Positions 53,049-62,289 of a stretch of DNA of 64,000 bases are shown here, piece by piece. The DNA is from Gracilaria gracilis (lineage: Eukaryota; Rhodophyta; Florideophyceae; Gracilariales; Gracilariaceae), in assembly GCA_030374805.1 (NCBI GenBank), contig JARGSG010000223.1:496001-560000 (forward strand), in the 5' to 3' direction. The translations under genes were made by a program, and so were the position numbers. Each line of letters opens with the position of its first letter. The first letter of the stretch is position 1. The notes under the pieces are model-generated. The model was not told the DNA's origin, did no database searches, and saw only the letters and a program-made list of their open reading frames with translations.

Positions 53049-55151
53049 TTAGTTTTTTGGAACCGGAACCGCCTGATGCGGGCGATTTCCCTCCGCGGGA
53101 CCTACCTGATTCCCGTTTACCGGTTCGCGACGCTGAGTCTGAAGGTTATTCTGCGCGAAGGCAGGGTTACCATGCATGGTTCCAGCAGCTCCCTGAAGGG
53201 CCAACGAATGCTTAGCACCTTCATAGGATGATCTGGGGACCTGTGGCTGTTCTTCGGGCGTCAGAGACTCGAACTGGATGACGATCTTCAACCTATTCCG
53301 TGCCGAGACCGTGCACTGCGGTGAGATATGACCAAATTCATAACATTCGTAGCAGATCACTGCGGTTGAACCATCGGTGGGACGCGCTATAACACGACCA
53401 TGCTGGGTGCTATCCCTCCATCCTGGGCGAATTGTTCTCATCATGCGACCTCCATAGGATATAGGTGCTGCCGGAACTCGGCTGTCCTGAGCATACAGGG
53501 CCGGATCGCACTCCGTAGACGGCACCATGATTGACGGCAATTCCGAGGTGGCAATTGAAGTGCCGATAGAACTCGGATTAATACCTATGAGGTGCACATT
53601 ATCCATGTCCATACTGGCTTCATTCCCATATGAAAGGGCCAGAGAAGAGTCAGAATTATTGGCAAACAGTACCTTACGAGGCTTCGACTTGGAGGGAGGC
53701 CGAGCTCGGAGCGTATGCCCTTCAGCCTGGGCGTACTGTACCAGTTCCAAATAGGTTATCTTCCGATTCTCCTCCCGATAACGGGCTACCAGTGCCCGAA
53801 TCGCGGGATATAAACCATCGACAAACATCGCACATCTTTCCTGTGAAGGATGAACATTACCACAGCGGTGGAAAGCCTTATTCAGGCGCGTTGAATAAGC
53901 CGTTTCCGTTTCTTCCGGACGTTGCTTCAGTTCCCTAAGGGCCGCCGTAGCCTGCTGAATGGCATGACCAGTAGCGTATGACCTGAAGAGGTAATGAACC
54001 GCTTCGGGCCAACAAGTAACGCCGCCTTCCGAGGCTCTTGACGATCCAAGGATGGAATTAAACTGGTCTTCAACGTGACCTTTCAGGTAATAGGGGAGGG
54101 CAATGTACGCCTGTCCCTCCGTCATTCCGAGAATATCGGCTTCATGAACGAACCTAGAGAGGAAATCCAGCACCCGGATGGGGTCTTCTCCGGTTAACTC
54201 GCGATTCTTGAGTGTCATGCTGAGCTTACGGATGTGGGCCCTCATCTTTTCGGTACTTATAGAGGTTCTCTTCCCTTCGGACGTCTGTAACCGATAGTAA
54301 CGGTACGATAATAACTTCCGATAAAGCGGATTCGTAGGCTTCAACTCTTTAAGACCAGGACACTTAGCTCCCTTTTCCCGGGTACGAATTGCACCTTGAG
54401 AGGTAAACGTGGCCCTTGAGCGGGACGATCGAGAGTGTCGACGACGACTACCTTCCGAGGCAGCGAACGATGACGACGATGACGAGCTGTCCGAGCTGTC
54501 AGAGTCAGAGTCAGAGTCAGACGAATCCACGTGGTGGCGAAACTCTTTTGAGGACTTGCGATGGCTCTTCTTATCAGAGTGATGAGCGAAATCTTTCGAA
54601 ACAGACTTCTCCCGTGGGGGGACTTCTACTTCTTCATCCATCCTAATAATGGCTTCGAGGGTACCCAGACGAGCGTGAATTCGATCCGTTTTGGCACGGA
54701 ACTCTTCCATTGTCCGATGATAGGCATCCACGAAACCCTGTGGGGAACCAAAGAACTCCAGAATTGAGTTCATTTCCTGTCTCAGGAGCTGAATTTCTCC
54801 CGAAACATCTCTCATTTGAGCGTCTTTGACTTCCTCGCGAAGCGATTCGACCTCCTTTTTGAGTGCAGCTTGAGAGCTAGCTCCCACCGCGCTCTGGGCC
54901 TCAAGCATGCGAAGTTGAGTATCCCACTCGGATAATACTGCGTCACTTGCCGCAGTAGTGGATAAGGGTCCTTCCAGAAGAACGGAAAAGGGCCCGGCCA
55001 CTGGGGCATCAAACGTCTTCGACGGTTGTTTCCGGCTCCCGGATTTCTTCTCCTCCACCGGTAGCGGTTCAGAAACTGACCGCGCTTGCGGGGGTAAACC
55101 AGAACCAACAGAACGGGCCTTGGACGGACTTGGCTGGTTTCCGGATCCCAT
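53049..55151 (-). CDS. Gypsy gag
   Basis: A 700-residue frame abutting pol. It has a Ser/Pro-rich N-terminus, a coiled coil around residue 90-150, an Asp/Ser-rich stretch (SDSDSDSDSSDSSSSSSSF), a capsid-like retrotransposon gag segment (YLKGHVEDQFNSIL, LRELKQRPEETETAYSTRL) and one nucleocapsid zinc knuckle (CYECYEFGHISPQC). It looks whole. Confidence 0.9.
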   Translation of the reverse strand: MGSGNQPSPSKARSVGSGLPPQARSVSEPLPVEEKKSGSRKQPSKTFDAPVAGPFSVLLEGPLSTTAASDAVLSEWDTQLRMLEAQSAVGASSQAALKKEVESLREEVKDAQMRDVSGEIQLLRQEMNSILEFFGSPQGFVDAYHRTMEEFRAKTDRIHARLGTLEAIIRMDEEVEVPPREKSVSKDFAHHSDKKSHRKSSKEFRHHVDSSDSDSDSDSSDSSSSSSSFAASEGSRRRHSRSSRSRATFTSQGAIRTREKGAKCPGLKELKPTNPLYRKLLSYRYYRLQTSEGKRTSISTEKMRAHIRKLSMTLKNRELTGEDPIRVLDFLSRFVHEADILGMTEGQAYIALPYYLKGHVEDQFNSILGSSRASEGGVTCWPEAVHYLFRSYATGHAIQQATAALRELKQRPEETETAYSTRLNKAFHRCGNVHPSQERCAMFVDGLYPAIRALVARYREENRKITYLELVQYAQAEGHTLRARPPSKSKPRKVLFANNSDSSLALSYGNEASMDMDNVHLIGINPSSIGTSIATSELPSIMVPSTECDPALYAQDSRVPAAPISYGGRMMRTIRPGWRDSTQHGRVIARPTDGSTAVICYECYEFGHISPQCTVSARNRLKIVIQFESLTPEEQPQVPRSSYEGAKHSLALQGAAGTMHGNPAFAQNNLQTQRREPVNGNQVGPAEGNRPHQAVPVPKN

Positions 55152-55296
55152 TCCAGTGACAGAAACAAACCCAAGCGGGAAACAACTTCAAAAACAACAA
55201 CAAACTTCTAGTTTCGAACTCTTATGAGTACTACTTCAATTAAACTTCCTTTTCAGGCTCTAGTCCACTAGACTCTTCTAAGTCGGGAGACCAGAA

Positions 55297-56291
55297 TGTA
55301 GAGCAAACCCCAAAGAGGGTACGTGTCCACCAGGGTGTCCGAGTCCTGCTCCCACAAAAGGGCGAACTCAGAAGTAGAGCCCTCTGCCCGTGCGCGTGCG
55401 GCGTGGCAGCCGGGTGTAAACCGGAGACGGTACTGGAATAACCTGCAGAGGTAAAGAAGAGCGTGGGCCTACAGAGGAATAACCGACGACGGATCAAGAG
55501 AGAACGAGTCTAGACGTAGAGAGAACGGTGCCGAAAGACGGTGTAATGCTCCTACGGAGAACCACACGAGCGAAGCTGCGGCCCGTGGCAACGGCGGGAA
55601 CAGGGCCGATAGCGGAACGAGACACACACGCGAGTGTCCAAATATGACTCTATACAGAGGCGGAAGCGAGACGTGCACCAGGAAAACGATGAACTAAACA
55701 AAGATCCGGTACTTCGCTGAACGACAACAAATACAACCTGATACTGGGGTAATTAGCAAAACAAGCCAGAGACTGGTAGTAAAGAACTTCCTTAGGGACC
55801 CTGAGGGGTGATTGTACCGAGACCAGTCGTGGTTACTCTCCTTGGAGGAGCCGTGAACCTACGTAGGCAGTAGCAACCATAGCCCAGCCTTTGGGATGAA
55901 GACCACGTACTTCAGGAAGAGGATACGACTCAGGTGAGTTTTACTTAGTGGCTCCAGGGCGAGATCGCCCGAGCATATATACTATCTACTGTATCTAGGG
56001 CTGCGCACTCCCACGAGGGCTCTACACGTGGACAACCCAGTGTCAGGGTGCCACAGTATCTACCCAGCGGGTGTGGCGCCAAATATTTGGACAAATATGC
56101 CACAAGGCCCTACTGTACACCTATTTCATAGGTTCTATCCCCGATTTACCTAACAAGGTACGTCCCAACAATATTTCCAATTTCACCCGAAACGGGGTCC
56201 ATACTCATAGTCTGACACATCAGGGCTCAATGGATAGAGCTCCATTATGAGAACCTTCATTGTGCCGACATCGGATTGCCATTGCTTCACA
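55297..56291 (-). repeat. LTR (5' LTR of the minus-strand Gypsy element)
   Basis: 995 bp, matching the LTR at 44309-45303; followed by the second CTTAT target duplication at 56292-56296. Confidence 0.95.
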
Positions 56292-56296
56292 CTTAT
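56292..56296. other. Target-site duplication, right
   Basis: CTTAT, pairing with the left copy before the LTR element. Confidence 0.95.
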
Positions 56297-57934
56297 TGCG
56301 TCGGTTGCGATGGCGTTTAGAGAATAGTTTCGCCTTTGCGCGCATTACGTTCTTATATATGAGTTGACGAACATTGCGAAAGGCTTCATAGTGATGGAAG
56401 AAGGAAAAACAGTTGACATGAAAACCCCGTCTGCATTCTGTGCATGAGAGCATTGTGTAACCTCCTCTTCCGTTCGTGGACAAAAGATTACATAGCATGC
56501 AGTGGATAATGTTTCTGTTTTGAGTTTCGAACAACAGATGGATTTCGTTTGAAGATAAAGTGGGAGCGGCCTGGGCTTTTACTGCTCTTGTTGGGAGCTA
56601 TCGGTCTCAGTGAGGCTCTGAGTTGTTTGTATTCAACGTTGTCCATGACAAGCTGGTGTATAATTCTCCGTTTCATAACGGAAGCGTCGACAATAGCGTC
56701 TCCGGCATTCGAGATTGCGCCGAGAAGGGCGTGAGCGTTGATGATGGTAGCATCTAAAATGAAGGTCATAATGCTCATTTTTACCCTTCTTTCTTTTCGC
56801 AATGTTGCCGTTGTGGATCGGTACTGATCAAATCTGTCAACACTGTTCATGAACAGATTATATGCCACTATGATGGCTGGTGCTTGCAGCGTCGTGCGCT
56901 GCAGAGATTCAGTTCCAATCCATCTTTGTAGTGGAGCCAGTCCGTGTACGCATCGGAGTGCGTGGTCGTCGGGTTTGTGAATACGTGATGCGAGAGTTTT
57001 GGCAAGATCGTTGGTATAAAAGGTAACAACAGTCCTGTCCTTGAAAACAACGAAACCAGCGTTCTGTGCCACGGTCGCGGGAGCTCTGGCAGTCTCGCTG
57101 TTTTCTAAAACTTGAACCAGGCGCCACTCTCCTCGGTTAGCATCTTTCAGCTCTTCAATAGCCTGTCTTAGCGCGACGCGGTTGAGACCGTCTATGTTAG
57201 TCAGCCTGACCGTTCCCAAAACCCTACACTCGCCGTCACTCAATACCTGCAGCTGTCGGGCTAGAACGTGCCTGCTGTAGAAGTTGTCCATCTCCATGAG
57301 GCGACCTTCATCTGGTGTTGCATGCAATTCAGTCTGATGGGCCATCTGAGCACACCATAATGCCGACGCCGCCGTCTTCGACACCCACTTTCCCTCAAGC
57401 TTCCGTTGAACAGCCCCTCGTAGGTTTCGAAACAACGTCGTGTACCTCTGTACGGAACTATGCCCACTCTTATTTCCCGTGCCATTACCTTGCATGCTAT
57501 GCAAATAGGCATGCGACCGGCCTAAGACGGCATAGAACCTGATTCCAAACTTTACCGGCTTGCTTTTCATGAACGAACGGGCTGCGGTGCGACCTTCGCA
57601 TCTCACAATGTTCTCATCCTGCGAGCTGACACCAATGGGAACCGTCAAAGCCGCAGCGTTTCTCGCAAAATGTTCAAGAATAAGGCGACTGTGCCAGAGA
57701 GGGTCTACGATGGCTATACAGTCGTAACGCAGCACGTATGCTCATAAACGTGTCTTTTCCCATAACTTTCTTGAAGAGAGGATTGCTAAGTAGGTCTGTC
57801 TTGCTCCAGTAGTCGCGTAATCGTTTCACCCGATAAACCGAGATAGCCAACTGCAAACTGAAGTAAGCAAGAAGCTCGTCCATTCGCAGAGGTTTAGTGC
57901 TCTTTTTCATCGAATGAGTTCTATAATTGTTCAC
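56297..57934 (-). pseudogene. piggyBac-like transposase 2, damaged
   Basis: Read leftward: an N-terminal helical block (MDELLAYFSLQLAISVYRVK, LRDYWSKTDLLSNPLF), then the DDE core with DENIVRCEGRTAARSFMKSK and PVKFGIRFYAVLG (first Asp), EMDNFYSRHVLARQL (second Asp) and VVFKDRTVVTFYTND (third Asp). The helix NSVDRFDQYRSTTATL comes next, and finally a C-terminal zinc ribbon with CMLC, CTEC and FHVNC. Two frame changes (near 57730 and near 56510) break it, and the usual N-terminal 100 residues are missing or lie in an unrecognised exon. The Gypsy insertion falls just at the C-terminal end of the coding region. Plain cut-and-paste transposase of the PGBD kind; it differs strongly from the copy at 34-36 kb. 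Confidence 0.8.
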
Positions 57935-58307
57935 ATTCTAACGCAGTTGAGAATGGTGCTGTTGAGGAAGAGGCTGAATAGGCCTAATTCTTTCTTGTGC
58001 GCATTTGGTCGTTTTATAAGATGTGGTTGAGATAAATGCAGCTCACTAACTCTCTGTCATTTACCACAGTACTAAAATGTTTTGTAAAGCTACTGTTTTT
58101 CTGCCGGACCTAAGACTTGTACAAAAAGCTGCTCATCATCTTCCAGATTATACGATATAACTTGGGTTTCCTCAATGTTTTATTTAATGTCGTTTTGTAG
58201 AATAGAATCTTCATCGTCTCCAAATATATGTAAAGAAAGATCGGGGAGTGACGAGCTCATGAGATGTGACGGAGTATGAAAAGAGACAGCTGCGCAAGCA
58301 AAAAAAG
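57935..58307. other. No supported gene
   Basis: Spacer to the right of the piggyBac-like transposase; no terminal repeat recognised. Confidence 0.35.
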
Positions 58308-59252
58308 GTATATCCCTAATGCGCGCAAGGTTCACGTTAGTGAATCTAAGCGTTTTTTTGAAAAAAATCTGAAACCGTTAGGTTCACTATAGTGAACCTT
58401 AGAGACCTATTGAGCCTTCAAATTACTAGCTCTGTATAAAGGCCAATCTACATAAAAATTAAAACGAGGAGTAGATTCTTTAACTCAGTACTATAGAAAT
58501 GTAAAGGCAACAACTTATCAATTTCAATTCGGTTTTACTTACTGTTTACATGCCTTTCTTTTTCAGCCATTTTCATTCTCATGTACCGCGCTAAACCGCG
58601 CAATACTGGGATGTAATTGGCTTCTGTTAATACAGCACAGTCTCATTGAAAGTGACATAGAGCCTTAAAAACTATTTGTACCCACAAAAAGAGACTTTTA
58701 ACTTTAAAACAAAGCAAACCTTGCACATTGCTTTTATTACCGTTTTCTCCCAGAACTATAAAGAAAACAAGAAATGCAAAAAGAAATCGTAATAACCATG
58801 TCCAATCATGAGTACAAAATCGGTTTCCCACTGTTATTCGAACTAAATGATAAACTTCATTTCTACCTTGTTTTTTGGTGCGAAATTTAGTTTGTAAGTC
58901 ATTTTACTCGGGCTGAAAGGCAGCATTAAGTTTTTTCATGTCATCTACACACTGTAAATGATTGCAACGTTTGCCTATTAGCTTTATTAAATTATAGATA
59001 CGAATAAAGTATGTTCACTATAGTAGACCTAACCCATATTTGTACATTTTGAGACGGTTTGGTAGTGCAACTTGGAGCTGTGCCACTGAGAAAACCAATC
59101 CCGACTCTGGACTTTTCGGCCCGGGACAGCATGTTAGCAATCACCAACATTGTCTACATGCGGTAAGAAGAGAAACGAAGGTAAGCAAGTACTTCTTTTT
59201 CGTGAAAAGAAGTTAGGTACATTATAGTGTACCTTTAATAAAGGCATTAGGG
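58308..59252. mobile_element. AT-rich MITE-like element with inverted ends and TA duplication
   Basis: The left end TATCCCTAATGC (58311) and right end GCATTAGGGATA (about 59239-59252) are inverted copies flanked by TA. Imperfect similarity continues inward through palindromic motifs (AAGGTTCACGTTAGTGAA on the left, TAGGTACATTATAGTGTACC on the right). Inside, related motifs GTTAGGTTCACTATAGTGAAC (58377) and GTTCACTATAGTAGACCTAAC (59013) form a second nested inverted pair. No coding capacity. The TA duplication suggests mobilisation by a Tc1/mariner-type transposase. Confidence 0.5.
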
Positions 59253-59578
59253 ATATGAAAGAGTTGCAAACCACTAATTTTTTTCGCATGCCTTGGTTAT
59301 TGTGGAGTACGTCGCGAAGGTGTTGTGGGAACTGGGCGAAGGTTTGGACATTCTCGGGCACGCATGCTATGAGGCGAAGCGCAGAACAGTGCAAACAACG
59401 CCACGATTTCGAAATTTTAGCGCCCGACGAGGGACTGCATGATTGGTATTCATCACAATCAGATCTCATGAAAGCCAATGATTTGCATTTGTTTATGTCT
59501 ATGAAGCTAGACATAAGCAAAGTAAACACATGGAAGGCTGACCGCCAAGTATTTTCGACGACAACCAATGACATAACG

Positions 59579-59606
59579 ATCTTATGTCTATTATAACAGA
59601 CATAAG
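59579..59606. repeat. 26-bp near-perfect palindrome
   Basis: CTTATGTCT and AGACATAAG arms around TATTATAAC; similar TAGACATAAG motifs occur 70 bp upstream. It could be the end of another small inverted-repeat element. Confidence 0.6.
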
Positions 59607-59684
59607 CTTTTAGTTTCAAAAGGGTTAACAGTGTCGCAGTCAATTGACACCGGTCTTGCTAACCCACATTTCATTGCGTTGAAA

Positions 59685-59825
59685 ATAAATGTGGCCCACA
59701 TTAATTGAGACTGCTCCCTAATTAGTGTGGTGCACTTCATAATGTGGGCCACACTATTTTATGTTTCTTTCTCCTCAAAACTGTTACAGAAAATAGTGTG
59801 ACCCACTCTAATTGCGGTCACTGGG
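59685..59825. repeat. Foldback repeat cluster
   Basis: ATAATGTGGGCCACACTATTTT (59740) is complementary to AAAATAGTGTGACCCACT (59790), forming a stem with a loop of about 28 nt. A further copy of the arm lies at 59685-59711 (AATGTGGCCCACATTAATTG). Confidence 0.6.
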
Positions 59826-60143
59826 TGTACGTCATATCTGCGGACACGTGAACATATGCATGTTTTGTATTCTATGATTGATTGGTGTTACAAGGGTACG
59901 GGTAACTTGCAAGGGTACCACGGGGAACGTCCTTACCCTGGTAGCCGTTTTGCTGTACAAGGGTAGTAGTTTGGCTTCCGATGTCAACTAAGTGCTACTC
60001 TGCCGTGGGGACGCGCGTGCTTGCGAAATCCTTCCTAGCTTAATGAGCACTCGGCTTCTCATTTCCATTCAAAACTCTTGAAGATGTCTTAGGTGAGACA
60101 GAGGAAACACAAGAACGGAATTAAGAGACAAAATTAGATAATC

Positions 60144-61892
60144 ATGAACTCTTTGAACAAATTCAGGCGCGAGGACAGTCAGAAAATTGTCAGATCCGAT
60201 CATCAGACTTTGTCAACAGAACTCTCAAATGGCCAGTCTAATACCAGAAGCCCTCTCGCTCACTTTCGAGCCAATTTATGTAAAACTTGCGACGGTAATG
60301 AAGGGGGGAGTGGGGTGGACAAAGTTGCTGGGCTTGATATTTCGCGACTGGACGGACACGGGCTTACTCTATCTTCATCAAGGTCCTCGCACGGGAAGGG
60401 GAATGTATCCATGGTACCCGGTCAAAATCGAAATATGGGAATCGGTACTCGGCCAAGGGAAAAGGAAGGTTCCCATTATCCCTCAACTGTCGGGAAACAG
60501 GGACATTGGAAGCGTGAGGGTGACTTCGTTCATAGGGGTGGCCATTTTCACCGCCGAAATGTAATGAACTCTTCAAAGCACAGCAGAAAGCGATATCAGA
60601 ACCCGAGCACCCTCTCAAGCTCTTGTGATCACACCAGAAATGGAAGCGGCCCAATTGTCCAGCTTTGTCCAGAGAAAACAAGGAGTCTGGGATTGAGTGG
60701 TTCACAAAGAACTTCCGATACCTTCTCAGTCTTCACTGGGTGTATCTCTTACAGAGATGAACAACCGTCTACATGTTTTTCCACCGCGGCTCAGAATATT
60801 AATGAGCGTGCCAAAAGAATGCGGTTTGGTTGTCCTTCTGTAGATGTTGAAAGAGTTTGGCGATGCTTTGAGAAACCGAGAATTTTGTTGGGGAGCGATG
60901 TTACGGATCGTTCCGAATTTATCCGTGCTGAAAACTGTAGTCCGGACGGAGGTCTTAACGCCAATCATTGTGCGGGGGGTTTTCACAGTGTGAGAACTCC
61001 GCCGGAGCTTCAGAAACGTATCTTCGTTCTTGAAAAGCAAGTTATGTGTTGGAAGAGGCCGGGTAACTGGAACCTGCATCGTTCATTGCCATCCCTATCG
61101 GCTGAGACTGTAAACACCCAGCTTGGGCATGAATCACCTTGGGTTCTAAATGCAAACATCATCTATGAATTGGGGTATCCGAAACAAGACAAGGATATCG
61201 AAGAATGCTTCGCAGATGCACAAGGACTGCCCGCCAAGAGCCTTGAGGTTTTGAAGACTGTGCTCCTGAAATATGTTCGTGGAATACGGGATAGAGTTGT
61301 GACAAATGTTGTGGAAATGCAACTCATTCTAGAACGACAAGCTCGGTTTCGAATGGTTTCCAATAAGGAGGTAATGGAAAACATTGATTTCGTGGTTCAA
61401 AGTTTTATTTCTGCTAGGAATCAAACGATGGAGAAGTTTCGCGTTTACGTTCGGACCCGGAGATGGATTGACAACTCCGCTAGCCGGCGGCGAAGAGGGT
61501 TTTTGTCCAGTCGACAGAACAATATCCTTCGTCTCTGGTTGTTTTCAAACTTTCATAACCCGTATCCTACTGCAGAGGATAAGAAGAAACTCTTGTCCGA
61601 AACACAGTTGGATATGGGCCAGATCAACAATTGGCTTATCAATGCGAGAAGTCGCGTATGGAAGCCAGTTGTTGAGTACATTGGTACTCAAAGCAAGAGA
61701 AGAAAGGTAATGTCGACTGCTTGTTCTGACTCTGATGAGAAACGTCAAAAGACCAGTCTGGATAAATGCCAGGCTCGAACTCAAAATGCACATCAATCTG
61801 AAGAAATGGGGAAGGTGGCTCAATTGTCCAAAGAGGAAACGACCCCCATCCTAAACGGGAGTCGTGACGCCCAAAAGATAGAGTTTAAGTAG
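60144..61892 (+). CDS. BELL-type TALE homeodomain protein
   Basis: An intact 582-residue frame from the ATG at 60144. The homeodomain lies at about residues 447-510: RRRRGFLSSRQNNILRLWLF, the PYP three-residue loop extension that defines TALE homeodomains (NPYPTAEDKKKLL), and the recognition helix INNWLINARSRVWKPVVE. The NAR-x-R-x-WKP-x-VE ending is that of plant BELL/BLH proteins rather than KNOX. In front of it (about 358-440) is a helical domain (LKTVLLKYVRGIRDRVVTNV, VMENIDFVVQSF) that may be the heterodimerisation region. The N-terminal half is low complexity. In algae and plants TALE partners control the haploid-to-diploid transition; applying that role here is inference. The nuclear location is supported by basic clusters (GTQSKRRKV). 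Confidence 0.9.
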   Translation: MNSLNKFRREDSQKIVRSDHQTLSTELSNGQSNTRSPLAHFRANLCKTCDGNEGGSGVDKVAGLDISRLDGHGLTLSSSRSSHGKGNVSMVPGQNRNMGIGTRPREKEGSHYPSTVGKQGHWKREGDFVHRGGHFHRRNVMNSSKHSRKRYQNPSTLSSSCDHTRNGSGPIVQLCPEKTRSLGLSGSQRTSDTFSVFTGCISYRDEQPSTCFSTAAQNINERAKRMRFGCPSVDVERVWRCFEKPRILLGSDVTDRSEFIRAENCSPDGGLNANHCAGGFHSVRTPPELQKRIFVLEKQVMCWKRPGNWNLHRSLPSLSAETVNTQLGHESPWVLNANIIYELGYPKQDKDIEECFADAQGLPAKSLEVLKTVLLKYVRGIRDRVVTNVVEMQLILERQARFRMVSNKEVMENIDFVVQSFISARNQTMEKFRVYVRTRRWIDNSASRRRRGFLSSRQNNILRLWLFSNFHNPYPTAEDKKKLLSETQLDMGQINNWLINARSRVWKPVVEYIGTQSKRRKVMSTACSDSDEKRQKTSLDKCQARTQNAHQSEEMGKVAQLSKEETTPILNGSRDAQKIEFK

Positions 61893-62289
61893 CAATACAG
61901 GAAGTCAATTTAGTAAAACGTTCCTTTGCATCCCTAGTATTGGTGTCATCCATTCAACCTTGTTAAACGTTCTGCTGTTTATGGTGACCATACTTATGCT
62001 TGTTTGCGGAATGTTTCGACCGTACCTGACCTTGGTACAGGCGACATCGTCGTAAGGGAAGCAAGGCACCTTCGCTATCATTCGGAGAATTTACTTTCAC
62101 ATTTGCCCGCGTGTTCATGTTGGGTAATCGAAACATGCCTTCCAGACAGAACAAAGCAGAAGGGGGGAGTTGGATGACTCAGATGGTAACACTGATGATT
62201 TGAAGCTTGTTTCAAAGTTTGATTCAAACAGTACCCAGCGAGAGTTTCGATTTTACTAACCAGTAACCGTCCAAGTTACAAGTAGACCT
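61893..62289. other. Convergent intergenic region
   Basis: Separates the 3' ends of the homeodomain gene and the unknown gene to its right. No further gene seen. Confidence 0.5.

Larger units (their letters stand above)
44309..56291 (-). mobile_element. Ty3/Gypsy LTR retrotransposon, full length, damaged in pol
   Basis: The fossil element is 11,983 bp, on the minus strand, with two 995-bp LTRs that both begin TGTAGAGC and end in CACA on the plus strand. A primer-binding site candidate (TGGTCTCCCGACTT read on the minus strand, 3 nt inside the upstream LTR, about 55277-55293) and a polypurine tract (GGAGGGGGAGA, 45304-45314) fit the orientation. The order gag, protease, reverse transcriptase, RNase H, integrase is that of Gypsy. 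I count about 33 differences between the LTRs, so about 97% identity: young to middle-aged. Gag is open and pol has about two or three breaks. It inserted between a CxxC gene and a piggyBac-like transposase. Confidence 0.97.
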
